Assembly (NCBI RefSeq): GCF_002213415.1
Contig: NZ_NJGU01000013.1
Span: forward strand, 1-64,000
Source: Herbaspirillum robiniae
GTDB lineage: Bacteria > Pseudomonadota > Gammaproteobacteria > Burkholderiales > Burkholderiaceae_D
Direction of reading: 5' to 3'
Length of the DNA: 64,000 bases
Shown: piece after piece, positions 55,119 through 62,987 of the stretch
Position numbering within the stretch: position 1 is the stretch's first letter
Layout of the letters: every line of letters starts with the position of its first letter
Made by a program: the position numbers and the translations under genes
Notes under the pieces: generated by a model
What the model was told of the DNA's origin: nothing
Seen by the model: the letters and a program-made list of their open reading frames with translations, nothing else
The model's database searches: none

Positions 55119-55266
55119 AATCGAATTAAAACAAGAGAATGTCAGATTTTTGTGGCAGTAGTCCGGAATCGATCAGGAGCACTCATCGTCGATGCCTATG
55201 ACGGTATCATCGCCGAACGTCGGTTACGTTCCAAAAATCACATATCTCATAGATAGGGGGGAAGCA

Positions 55267-55767
55267 ATGTCGCTGGAAATTCAGGACCACATCTCCGTCG
55301 CCGAAAAATTAGGACAGCTGGGAGTTCGCGTTCCTAATGGCCTGGCCATCCTGCCAGTAAACATCGCGGCGGCGAACGAAATTCAGGACCTTCGACAATT
55401 TGTTGAATCAGATACGGTAAAAGCGCTCTGGCGGATCAATGACATCAAATTCGTCGAGATATTCGATGAAAACCAGGAACCGCCTTATTTGCAGCAATAC
55501 GGCTTTGAATGGTTCGGACCGACGCTGTTTGTTACCGCGGGCTTACTTGCTCAAGATCCGAACGTATTGTCTGTGACCCTTGGGTTGATCACCAACTATC
55601 TGTATGACCTGTTCAAGGGAGCTAAAGGCGGTACGGCGTCTCTCAACGTGGTTTTCCAAGAGTCCGATGGAGCCTGCAAAGAAATTCGTTATAACGGACC
55701 GTGCGATGGACTGAGTCAGATCGCAGAGATAGTGCGCGAAATGGGGAAAAAAGATGGCACTGTCTGA
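55267..55767 (+). CDS. Unknown protein, first gene of a two-gene operon
   Basis: 166 residues from ATG 55267, preceded by GGGGGGAAGC; an ATG at 55192 is possible but lies in poorer sequence. It is acidic and soluble with one hydrophobic patch (FGPTLFVTAGLLAQDPNVLSVTLGLITNYLYDLF) that could be a membrane or amphipathic segment, then a strand pair ending REMGKKDGTV. No family is recognised. The last 14 bases overlap the next gene, so the two proteins are translationally coupled. It is divergent from the ars operon. Confidence 0.7.
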   Translation: MSLEIQDHISVAEKLGQLGVRVPNGLAILPVNIAAANEIQDLRQFVESDTVKALWRINDIKFVEIFDENQEPPYLQQYGFEWFGPTLFVTAGLLAQDPNVLSVTLGLITNYLYDLFKGAKGGTASLNVVFQESDGACKEIRYNGPCDGLSQIAEIVREMGKKDGTV

Positions 55768-56575
55768 CGTAGGGAAAGGGGCGCAGCTGACACTCAACGA
55801 GGCTATTCAATATTTCAATGCCGGCATCGAGAAGGCCGAAATTTATCTTAGCCCGGCCAGAGATAGCAAGTTGCAGCTCGCGCGCTGCCATGAAATGGAC
55901 TTTTTGCAGCAGCAAGCGACGCGTATCAAAATTGATGCTATTCAGCAAAATGACGAGAACGTAGCGAATCTTTTCCTTGCATTTGAATGTGCGATAGGAG
56001 CTGTGCGCGCAGAACTCTTGATGTGGTTGCTCCTCAAGCAAGAAAAGCCTAACAAAGCATGGGACCAACTGATTTCGGCCCAAATTGCTTGCTTAGATGC
56101 GACGCGCGCTCATACTGGTTTTTCTCATTGCTCTGACCGTCTTCAAAAACTACAAAACATCGAAGAAACAATATTTCCGCCGCAAGTCTTTCTCAGCGCG
56201 GGATTTGTTGCTCAAGCGCTCGAATGCTCTATCTGCCGCCAGCGCTATGGAACGTGCGGACATTTACGTGGCAAACCTTATATGGGGATGTTTTGCGAGG
56301 TAATACATCGCGGCATTCAAGGGGATCATGTTGCGATAGTCGAGGTGCCTGCGGACAAGCGCTGTCGCATTGTGTCGTTTAAGACTAAAGATGGTCATAG
56401 AGATAGGCTCTCGTGGGACATTACCCCCTATGCAGCAGGTGAGACGCATGAGGATGGAGGGCCTTTGCATGCGAACACCATTTTTATGTCTTTGAATCGA
56501 TATCCTTACTTGACCAGTTCAAGAAAGGTCTTAGACACGGAAGCCAGTGAAACCGAACAGGCTCAATCGGCTTGA
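55754..56575 (+). CDS. Unknown protein with Cys-rich motif, second gene of the operon
   Basis: 273 residues. The N-terminal 150 residues are helical (FLAFECAIGAVRAELLMWLLLKQEKPNKAWDQLISAQIACLDATRAH). Then ALECSICRQRYGTCGHLRGKPYMGMFCEV has the spacing CxxCx6CxHx9C, a likely zinc site. A C-terminal VAIVEVPADKRCRIVSFKTKDG beta region follows. No named family is recognised. It overlaps the 55267 gene by 14 bases. AT-richer codon use than the core suggests acquisition with the surrounding mobile segment. Confidence 0.7.
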   Translation: MALSDVGKGAQLTLNEAIQYFNAGIEKAEIYLSPARDSKLQLARCHEMDFLQQQATRIKIDAIQQNDENVANLFLAFECAIGAVRAELLMWLLLKQEKPNKAWDQLISAQIACLDATRAHTGFSHCSDRLQKLQNIEETIFPPQVFLSAGFVAQALECSICRQRYGTCGHLRGKPYMGMFCEVIHRGIQGDHVAIVEVPADKRCRIVSFKTKDGHRDRLSWDITPYAAGETHEDGGPLHANTIFMSLNRYPYLTSSRKVLDTEASETEQAQSA

Positions 56576-56640
56576 CCCGAGGCTTTTTACCGACCATGGC
56601 CTCCTGCTCAGAACCCTACGAGCTTCATCGCGGCACTTGC

Positions 56641-56706
56641 CTATTTCAGTGATGGTGGACACTTGGTTCGGCGACGTGAACGTTTCTAGTTCAGTCGAGC
56701 TGGACA
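56641..56706 (+). repeat. Relic IS21-type end, inward-facing left copy
   Basis: TATTTCAGTGATGGTGGACA then TTCGGCGACGTGAAC and GAGCTGGACAG, with TGGAC-type cores at 56656, 56677 (decayed) and 56701. It is the inverted counterpart of 57548-57613. Confidence 0.65.
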
Positions 56707-56943
56707 GCTGGAAGACCATAAAACTACTCAGCGCCGATAGCCTACCTCTCTAAGATGCGCGCAACCAGCCAGTAGAGGCCCTACAGATATAAATGAAATG
56801 TGCAGTAATATTCGGTGCTGCTGCCGAGGGCCAAGCGTCTGGAGCGAGGCGTCTCGCTCGAAGGGATTGAGTCGAGTCACCTTTGCAGGCTAGAAATTTA
56901 TTTCCAGTAATGCAAGATGAAAAAACGGAGGCCGGAAATAGAA

Positions 56944-56966
56944 AAAGCCCGCCAGAGGCGGGCTTT
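56944..56966. terminator. Intrinsic terminator
   Basis: AAAGCCCGCC and GGCGGGCTTT around AGA, A-run before and T-run after; usable on either strand. Confidence 0.75.
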
Positions 56967-57063
56967 CGCTTACGTTTTGCCTGAAACTCGACAGCCGACT
57001 AGAACCGTTTTCGGGGATGAGGGCTGCCAGGCGATTGAGGTGAATCTTATCACACCGCGTTTA

Positions 57064-57090
57064 GGACTGCTATCGGCCAATATCAGACTT
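57064..57090 (+). repeat. Array-type hairpin repeat outside the array
   Basis: GGACTGCTATCGGCCAATAT then CAGACTT, matching the repeats at 38.6-46.1 kb in the ATCGGCC core and flanks. Confidence 0.55.
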
Positions 57091-57130
57091 CTGATGCATC
57101 GCTCTGCCCAGATCGCTACTGCACCGTCAA

Positions 57131-57176
57131 GCTCGTTTCGGTTTGAGTGTCCAATTCAAACCGAACTGGGTGTCCA
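57131..57176 (-). repeat. Relic IS21-type end, right-hand copy
   Basis: On the minus strand TGGACACCCAGTTCGGTTTG then AATTGGACACTCAAACCGAA, matching the outer left repeats of the IS at 46548-46590 with the same 23-base period (GTCCA at 57149 and 57172). Confidence 0.65.
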
Positions 57177-57218
57177 CTAGCCTCCGAATATGCAGCACTC
57201 AACCAAAGGAGTTTTTCC

Positions 57219-57476
57219 ATGACGATTACCACCTTCTTGTCCAGTCAAGAATTCTCCCAAGATGCACTCAAGGCCCTTGATGCCACTGTTAATGGGCCTG
57301 TCTTCATTGCCGACTGCGGCGCCACTACTCATGTCCTGCTGAGTTTTCAGAGTTATCAGGAGCTACTCGCCCAGCGTTCCAATATTGCGGTCTCGCTGGG
57401 AGCACCAGACGTGGCAGATATCGAGTTCGATGCTCCGCGCCTCGATATCCAGTTACGGAAGGCTGACTTCGGATGA
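57219..57476 (+). CDS. Orphan Phd/YefM-type antitoxin-like protein
   Basis: 85 residues from ATG 57219 (AAAGGAG nine bases upstream). MTITTFLSSQEFSQDALKAL, GPVFIADCGATTHVLLSFQSYQELL and VADIEFDAPRL follow the Phd/YefM antitoxin pattern (ISSREFNQD, GPVFITDRGRPAHVLLSFEEYQ) with the usual C-terminal toxin-binding tail. Normally a VapC-type PIN toxin follows with overlapping start; here no such frame exists and a terminator comes at 57502. Several usually constant residues differ (DCGATTH for DRGRPAH), so it may be relaxed or repurposed. It sits between relic IS21 ends. Confidence 0.7.
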   Translation: MTITTFLSSQEFSQDALKALDATVNGPVFIADCGATTHVLLSFQSYQELLAQRSNIAVSLGAPDVADIEFDAPRLDIQLRKADFG

Positions 57477-57501
57477 AAATCGGTCGAGAACCTATGTTTG
57501 A

Positions 57502-57537
57502 AAATAAATTAGCCCGCGCATGCGGGCTAATTTATTT
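57502..57537. terminator. Bidirectional terminator after antitoxin-like gene
   Basis: AAATAAATTAGCCCGC pairs base for base with GCGGGCTAATTTATTT; a 16-bp stem with A-rich and T-rich flanks, so it can act on both strands. Confidence 0.85.
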
Positions 57538-57547
57538 GATGCATTCC

Positions 57548-57613
57548 AACTGTCCACAAAGGTGAACTGAGAGTGTCCACGTGGCCGAACCGGATGTCCA
57601 CCATCACTGAAAT
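57548..57613 (-). repeat. Relic IS21-type end, inward-facing right copy
   Basis: On the minus strand TATTTCAGTGATGGTGGACA then TCCGGTTCGGCCACGTGGAC, with GTCCA cores at 57552, 57575 and 57596. The first 20 bases are identical to the copy at 56642, in opposite orientation. Confidence 0.65.
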
Positions 57614-57782
57614 ACGCAGCAAACAGCCGGAATCTCTCCTTCATGGCGGCAGGCTCGATACCGGAGCCTGTCCTGCATCGCCCTCCTGCCTTCACGGCAC
57701 ATCGAGCTGCCCACTTCATTTTTCTTACATAGACGTGTAAAGGCCATGCCGCCCTGAGGCGGCATGGCCACTTTGCGTGCGA

Positions 57783-58949
57783 CTACGCAGACAGTTTTTG
57801 CATTTCCACGATGAGGTCAGCCTTGCCTTCGAAGCCGATGCCGGGCAGGTCTGGCATGGTGATATAGCCGTTGTCGACCTTCACGCCGTCGGGGAAACCG
57901 CCGTATGGCTGGAACAGGTCCGGATACGACTCATTGCCGCCCAGGCCCAGGCCGGCCGCGATGTTGAGGGACATCTGATGGCCACCGTGCGGGATGCAGC
58001 GGCTTGCCGACCAGCCGTGCTCCTTGAGCATTTCCAGCGTACGCAGGTATTCGACCAGGCCATAGCTCAACGCACAGTCGAATTGCAGCCAGTCGCGATC
58101 CGGGCGCATGCCGCCGTAGCGGATGAGGTTGCGTGCGTCCTGCATCGAGAACAGGTCTTCGCCCGTCGCCATCGGGTTCTTGTAGTAGTTGCGCAGCGTA
58201 GCTTGCAGCTCAAAGTCCAGCGGATCACCGGGTTCTTCGTACCAGAACAGGTCGTACTGGGACAGTGCCTTGGCGTATTGCACGGCGGTATCGAGGTCGA
58301 AACGGCCGTTGGCGTCGACCGCCAGCTTCTGCCCATCCTGCAGGACGCTCAGGATGGAGTCGATACGGCGCAGGTCTTCGTCCAGCGAGGCGCCTCCGAT
58401 CTTCTTCTTGACCACGGTGTAGCCGCGGTCGATGTAGCTGCGCATCTCGTCCTTCAGCTTGTCGTGGTTCTGATTCGGGTAGTAGTAGCCGCCGGCAGCG
58501 TAGACAAAGATCTTGCGGTCGGGCTTGCCGTCGCCGTAACGGTCAGCCAGCAGCTGGAACAGCGGCTTGCCTTCGATTTTTGCGACCGCGTCCCACACGG
58601 CCATGTCGATGGTGCCGATGGCGACCGAGCGCTCGCCATGGCCGCCGGGCTTTTCGTTGGTGAACATGGTCGCCCAGATCTTGTGCGGGTCCAGGTTGTC
58701 ACCCTTGTCATTGACCAGCGAGGCTGGGTCCGCTTCCATGATGCGGGGAATGAAACGCTCGCGCATCAACTTGCCCTGGCCATAGCGGCCGTTGGAGTTG
58801 AAGCCGTAACCGACGACCGGCTTGCCGTCACGAATGACGTCGGTGATGACGGCCACCAGGCTCAACGTCATCTTGCTGAAGTCGATGTAGGCGTTACGAA
58901 TGGGGGAACTGATCGGTTTGGTTACTTCACGGATTTCGACGATTTTCAT
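57783..58949 (-). CDS. tarD: D(-)-tartrate dehydratase, enolase superfamily
   Basis: 388 residues. The whole protein follows the Bradyrhizobium D-tartrate dehydratase as I remember it: EVTKPISSPIRNAYIDFSKM, YGFNSNGRYGQG, NEKPGGHGERSVAIGTIDMAVWDAVAKIEGKPLF, the KKKIGG lysine pair, LAVDANGRFD (metal Asp), WYEEPGDPLD (metal Glu), MATGEDLFS (metal Glu), and CIPHGGHQMSLNIAAGLGLGGNESYPDLFQPYGGFPDGV with the catalytic His. It dehydrates D-tartrate to oxaloacetate in the cytoplasm. Divergent from a LysR gene with a 116-bp gap. No tartrate transporter is adjacent. Confidence 0.93.
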   Translation of the reverse strand: MKIVEIREVTKPISSPIRNAYIDFSKMTLSLVAVITDVIRDGKPVVGYGFNSNGRYGQGKLMRERFIPRIMEADPASLVNDKGDNLDPHKIWATMFTNEKPGGHGERSVAIGTIDMAVWDAVAKIEGKPLFQLLADRYGDGKPDRKIFVYAAGGYYYPNQNHDKLKDEMRSYIDRGYTVVKKKIGGASLDEDLRRIDSILSVLQDGQKLAVDANGRFDLDTAVQYAKALSQYDLFWYEEPGDPLDFELQATLRNYYKNPMATGEDLFSMQDARNLIRYGGMRPDRDWLQFDCALSYGLVEYLRTLEMLKEHGWSASRCIPHGGHQMSLNIAAGLGLGGNESYPDLFQPYGGFPDGVKVDNGYITMPDLPGIGFEGKADLIVEMQKLSA

Positions 58950-59065
58950 TGGGCTCTCCTCAACATCGCCCGAACTGGCGACATGGTCTTTTCTCGGGAG
59001 CCCCTAGATTATTGGCGGATTGCTGACCTATACTTCACCTTAAATCAGTTGATTATTAACTTACG

Positions 59066-59992
59066 GTGAAAAACGACTTTTCGTCCGATCTGGAGTTCTT
59101 CGTACTGCTCGCCCGGCATGGAAGCCTGACGGCAGCTGCCAGGGCGCTCGACATCACGCCTCCCGCCGCCACGAAGCGCCTGACCTTGATGGAGGAACGG
59201 CTTGGCGTTCGCCTGGTGAATAGAACGACCCGCAGCGCCAGCCTGACTCAGGAGGGAGAGACCTATCTTTCTCACGCGACGCGGATTCTGGAGCAGTTGA
59301 GCGAGATGAGGGAGGCCGTCACCCGCAGCAGCAGCGAGTTGCGAGGCCAGTTGGTCATCAACGCCACGCTGGGGTTCGGTCGAACCACTATCGCGCCGTT
59401 GGCGTCGGAATTTGCCAGGCTCCATCCCCATGTCGAGGTGGACGTGGAGTTGACAGACCGGCCGGTCGACCTGATTGAAGGCCGTATCGATATGGCCATT
59501 CGCTTCGGCGAGTTGCCGGACAAACGCCTGAATGCGCGTCGCCTGATGAGCAATCGCCGGTTCCTGTGTGCCTCGCCACGGTATCTGGAGCGCTTCGGCG
59601 AGCCCAAGACCCTCGCAGACCTGGCCCAGCATCGCTGCATCATCCATAAGCAGAACGACGATGCCTATGGCATATGGCGCTTCATGCATGACCAGCACAA
59701 CGAGGTGATGAAGGTGAAAGGCGCCATGGCCAGCAACGATGGCGACATCGTCCTGGGCTGGGCAATTGACGGTCACGGCATCTTGATTCGCTCGGAATGG
59801 GACCTGGCCAAGTACCTGGAGAGCGGCCGCTTGAAAGTGGTTCTTCCTGAATTCAATCCGCCGTCTGCGGACTTGTATGTTTATTATCTGAACAAGAAGA
59901 ATCAAAGTGCGCGCGCCAGGGCATTCATCGACTTCCTTGCGGAGAAATTTAAGAAACGCAGGGCCTCGAATCTTCCCCCCGCTGATTCCTAG
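59066..59992 (+). CDS. LysR-family regulator, probable tartrate regulator
   Basis: 308 residues from GTG 59066. HTH: ARHGSLTAAARALDITPPAATKRLTLMEERLGVRLVNRTTRSASLT. The effector domain (FGFGRTTIAPLASEF type segment, IDMAIRFGELPDKRLNARRLMSNRRFLCASPRYLE, ASNDGDIVLGWAIDGHGILIRSEW) is close to the LysR protein at 31403. It is divergent from tarD, so it probably controls tartrate use. No strong ribosome site precedes the GTG. Confidence 0.9.
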   Translation: MKNDFSSDLEFFVLLARHGSLTAAARALDITPPAATKRLTLMEERLGVRLVNRTTRSASLTQEGETYLSHATRILEQLSEMREAVTRSSSELRGQLVINATLGFGRTTIAPLASEFARLHPHVEVDVELTDRPVDLIEGRIDMAIRFGELPDKRLNARRLMSNRRFLCASPRYLERFGEPKTLADLAQHRCIIHKQNDDAYGIWRFMHDQHNEVMKVKGAMASNDGDIVLGWAIDGHGILIRSEWDLAKYLESGRLKVVLPEFNPPSADLYVYYLNKKNQSARARAFIDFLAEKFKKRRASNLPPADS

Positions 59993-60226
59993 CGCTCACT
60001 GAAGATGCTCCCCGGCCTGGGATCGCGCTTGATCTGGGATCGGCCAAACACGGACGACAGAATGCAGCATCTACGGTCCATCGCGCAAACTATACGGCGA
60101 CCTGGCCCGTGCCCGGACATGCCCACGGGAGCAGAGCCACCGATATTGCGCCCCATGCCCATGTGCGCCGGTGGCGATGACTCACATCCGTTTTGAGTGC
60201 GTACATTCCGTATAAACTACAACGTT

Positions 60227-62446
60227 ATGTCCGAATCCAACATCGTCTCGATAAAATTGCGCTCGCGCCTGGCGCTGATCGCCCTGCTCGCCCTGGTTCC
60301 CTTGCTGGTCTTTTCAGCACTTGCTGCAAAACGATTGAGCGACGGCACGCGCGAGAGCGCCATCAGGGCCATGCGGGAGACTGCCGGCGCCACCTCGCTG
60401 ATCATCGACCGCGAACTACAAGGGGCGGTGTCAGCGCTGTTGGCCCTGTCCCGCTCGCCTTTGCTGATCGACGAAAAATTCGCGCAATTTTATGATCAGG
60501 CGAAATCGACTGCGTTCGGTGAAATTGGATGGGTGATCCTTTATTCTCCGGACGGCTCACAGGTGCTCAATACCCGCATGCCGTATGGCGCGCCGTTGCT
60601 GATTCGCCCCTCGCCGGATGAATTGATCCCCATCATCTCTGCCAAGGGCGTCCACATATCCGGAATGGTGTGGTCGCACGCGCTGAAGAAGCACATTATC
60701 TTCATTGACGTTCCTGTCATCACGCGCAGCGGGAAGAGTTTCGTCTTGTCGCAAGCGGTCTATGCCGAACATTTTTCCCTTGCCTTTAAAGAGCGGGATA
60801 TTCCTGCGAGCTGGGTCGTCGGCGTGTTCGACAAGAATGGATTGACGATCGGCCGAAACGTGCGGGCGGATGAATTTGTCGGGAAGGCAGCCAACGCGGA
60901 GACGGTGGAAGCCATACGCTCTCAGTCAGACCGTATTCGCAGGCACACGGTGCGAGGAAACCTCGAGGTGTACGACGTCCTCAACCGCTCGGCCTTGTCG
61001 GGCTGGACCGTGGCCGTGGGAGTGCCTGCGGAGGAAATTGACGGCCAGGTCCGTGAGGCCGGCTATATCGCGGCGGGAGGGTTACTGCTGGCGGTCGTTG
61101 TCGCACTCATCGGCGCCGGGGTAGTCGGACAGCGCTTGGCTGATTCGATAGAAGCTGCCGCCGCTGCCGCCGCCATGCTGGGGAAAAGCGAAAACCTGCC
61201 CATGATGAGACGGTCCGGCACGCCTGAAATCGACCATCTGCAAGACTCTATCCTCAGCGCGTCAGCCAAGTTGAAAGCCGCGGAAGCTCGAAACGCCGAA
61301 CTTCTCGACTCGGAGAGGACGGCAAGGAACGCCGCGGAGGTCGAGAACAAGCGCAAAGACGAATTTCTGGCGATGCTGGGGCATGAGCTGAGAAATCCGT
61401 TGTCGGCAATCACCGTCGCCGTTTCTCTGCTCAAGATCAGAATCGGCAACGATCCCGCATTGCGCCGGCCAACCGATATCATCCACCGGCAGAGCGATCA
61501 CCTGCGGTCTCTGCTCAACGACCTGCTTGATCTCAGCAGAGTCGTCTATGGCAAGGTTCAGCTGGAAACGCATCCGGTGGATCTGGGCACGCTGGTTGCC
61601 GCGTCCATCAAATCCATGATGGATACGTCGCGGCTCGCCAAACACCGGTTCTCCTACCGTACGGAATCAGTCATGGTCGACGCCGACCACACGCGCATGG
61701 AGCAAATCTTCAGCAATCTGATCGACAATGCCACGAAGTACACCGATGAGGGAGGGACGATCGAGGTTCTGGTCACGGCAGACCAGGGAATGGCTTTGCT
61801 GCGGGTATCGGACACGGGCGTCGGTATTGAACCGGAACTGCTTCCTTATGTTTTCGACGTGTTCGTCCAGGGCAACAATACATTGGCTCGTACCGAGGGA
61901 GGAATGGGCATAGGGCTCAGTCTGGTGCAAAAGCTGGTCGCGCTTCATGGCGGGACGGTCGTGGCCCGCTCCGCCGGAAGAGGAAAAGGGAGTACGTTTG
62001 AGATCCGGCTTCCGCTGCTGGCCAATGACACATCGGCGACGTTGGCCGCGCCGGCCAATATCGATTCTTCACTCAAGGGCATTAAGGTATTGCTGGTGGA
62101 AGATCAGGATGATCTGCGTGAAATCACCCATGCCCTCCTTGCGGAACTAGGCCTGGAAATCCGCTCTGCCTCCAATGGCAAGGAGGCGCTGGCAGTCGCC
62201 GCGATTCACCAACCCCAGGTCGCGCTGGTAGACATCGGCCTGCCCGACATGAACGGCTATGAACTGGCCGCCGCCCTTCGCAACACCATGCAACCAGCAT
62301 CGATACATCTTGTCGCCTTGACGGGTTATGGGCTTTCCGGCGACAAAGATCAGGCCGCTGCGGCAGGTTTTGATTTGCACATGACAAAACCGTTGCCCAT
62401 GGAGGAATTGCGGCGCTACCTGAGTGAGATGAACAATCGAACTTGA
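60227..62446 (+). CDS. Membrane hybrid sensor histidine kinase with receiver domain
   Basis: 739 residues from ATG 60227; GTG 60197 is an alternative. TM1 (about 14-35, LALIALLALVPLLVFSAL) and TM2 (about 282-302, YIAAGGLLLAVVVALIGAGVV) enclose a periplasmic dCache/CHASE-like sensor of about 240 residues. Then come a coiled linker, HisKA (LAMLGHELRNPLSAI, His about 386), HATPase (NLIDNATKYT, DTGVGIEPE, GGMGIGLSLV) and a receiver (VLLVEDQDD, VALVDIGLPDMNGYE, TGYG, TKPL). No partner regulator is adjacent. Its kinase and receiver parts resemble those of the 35763 protein. Confidence 0.92.
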   Translation: MSESNIVSIKLRSRLALIALLALVPLLVFSALAAKRLSDGTRESAIRAMRETAGATSLIIDRELQGAVSALLALSRSPLLIDEKFAQFYDQAKSTAFGEIGWVILYSPDGSQVLNTRMPYGAPLLIRPSPDELIPIISAKGVHISGMVWSHALKKHIIFIDVPVITRSGKSFVLSQAVYAEHFSLAFKERDIPASWVVGVFDKNGLTIGRNVRADEFVGKAANAETVEAIRSQSDRIRRHTVRGNLEVYDVLNRSALSGWTVAVGVPAEEIDGQVREAGYIAAGGLLLAVVVALIGAGVVGQRLADSIEAAAAAAAMLGKSENLPMMRRSGTPEIDHLQDSILSASAKLKAAEARNAELLDSERTARNAAEVENKRKDEFLAMLGHELRNPLSAITVAVSLLKIRIGNDPALRRPTDIIHRQSDHLRSLLNDLLDLSRVVYGKVQLETHPVDLGTLVAASIKSMMDTSRLAKHRFSYRTESVMVDADHTRMEQIFSNLIDNATKYTDEGGTIEVLVTADQGMALLRVSDTGVGIEPELLPYVFDVFVQGNNTLARTEGGMGIGLSLVQKLVALHGGTVVARSAGRGKGSTFEIRLPLLANDTSATLAAPANIDSSLKGIKVLLVEDQDDLREITHALLAELGLEIRSASNGKEALAVAAIHQPQVALVDIGLPDMNGYELAAALRNTMQPASIHLVALTGYGLSGDKDQAAAAGFDLHMTKPLPMEELRRYLSEMNNRT

Positions 62447-62524
62447 ATAATCCCGCTGGCGGTGCCGTGCGACATGGCAGCGCTGACCAACCCAAGATTC
62501 GCGGATGCAGTCGGAGGACAGCGA

Positions 62525-62809
62525 ATGAACAATGAGCGAAAGATCAGTCAGGCTCTTGCCGAGTTCTCAGAGTGGGCAATGCCGTGGGCATACCTCCAGG
62601 ATACGTTGGCGGCCAAGGAGCTTACCCAAGAAGAGCGAACGCTCATCAAGCAGATATGGAACGAGGCCTGTTCTTCCGCATATTGGACGCTCTCAAGCAT
62701 GCCATCCGACATCGCCAGGGCAACAGCAGGGCTGAAAGCCAGTTTTCCTTGGCTAAGTGATGGCGCTATCCTTAACCTCACTCGTGCAGCTTCGTATCAA
62801 TGGAATTAA
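62525..62809 (+). CDS. Small helical protein of unknown function
   Basis: 94 residues from ATG 62525, with GGAGG nine bases upstream; the open frame to 62462 is less likely. Helical and soluble: MNNERKISQALAEFSEWAMP, AKELTQEERTLIKQIWNEACSSAYWTL, MPSDIARATAGLKASFPWLSDGAILNLTRAASYQWN. No family is recognised. It is followed by an array-type hairpin repeat and then, on the other strand, by an immunity and toxin gene, so it may belong to the same kind of accessory set as the 38-46 kb genes. Confidence 0.65.
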   Translation: MNNERKISQALAEFSEWAMPWAYLQDTLAAKELTQEERTLIKQIWNEACSSAYWTLSSMPSDIARATAGLKASFPWLSDGAILNLTRAASYQWN

Positions 62810-62843
62810 ACCTTCGAAGCAAGAATAGAGAAGCATGTTTTCG

Positions 62844-62874
62844 GACGTCGGCGTTCGGCCAGAAACAGACATTC
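62844..62874 (+). repeat. Array-type hairpin repeat next to the toxin/immunity genes
   Basis: GACGTCGGCGTTCGGCCAGA then AACAGACATTC, 35 bases after the 62525 gene stop, in the same orientation as the 38-46 kb copies. Confidence 0.65.
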
Positions 62875-62987
62875 GGATACTCTGGCCATTGATCAAGGCC
62901 CATTGATCTGAGCAGGGCTACTTCTTGCAGCCATTCGGTATCTCAACCAGCCGCCGGTCGGGGCCAGACAAAATCCTGCCCACAAAT

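Larger units (their letters stand above)
56576..57218. other. Gap with terminator, array-type repeat and relic IS21 ends
   Basis: 643 bases. Contents: IS21-type end repeats at 56641-56706 and 57131-57176, a terminator at 56944 and a copy of the array hairpin repeat at 57064. Small open frames here look non-coding. Confidence 0.55.

Noticed and set aside
56917-57180. An 87-residue open frame between relic IS ends
   Set aside because: It runs through a terminator hairpin, the array-type repeat and an IS end, so it is very unlikely to be a gene.
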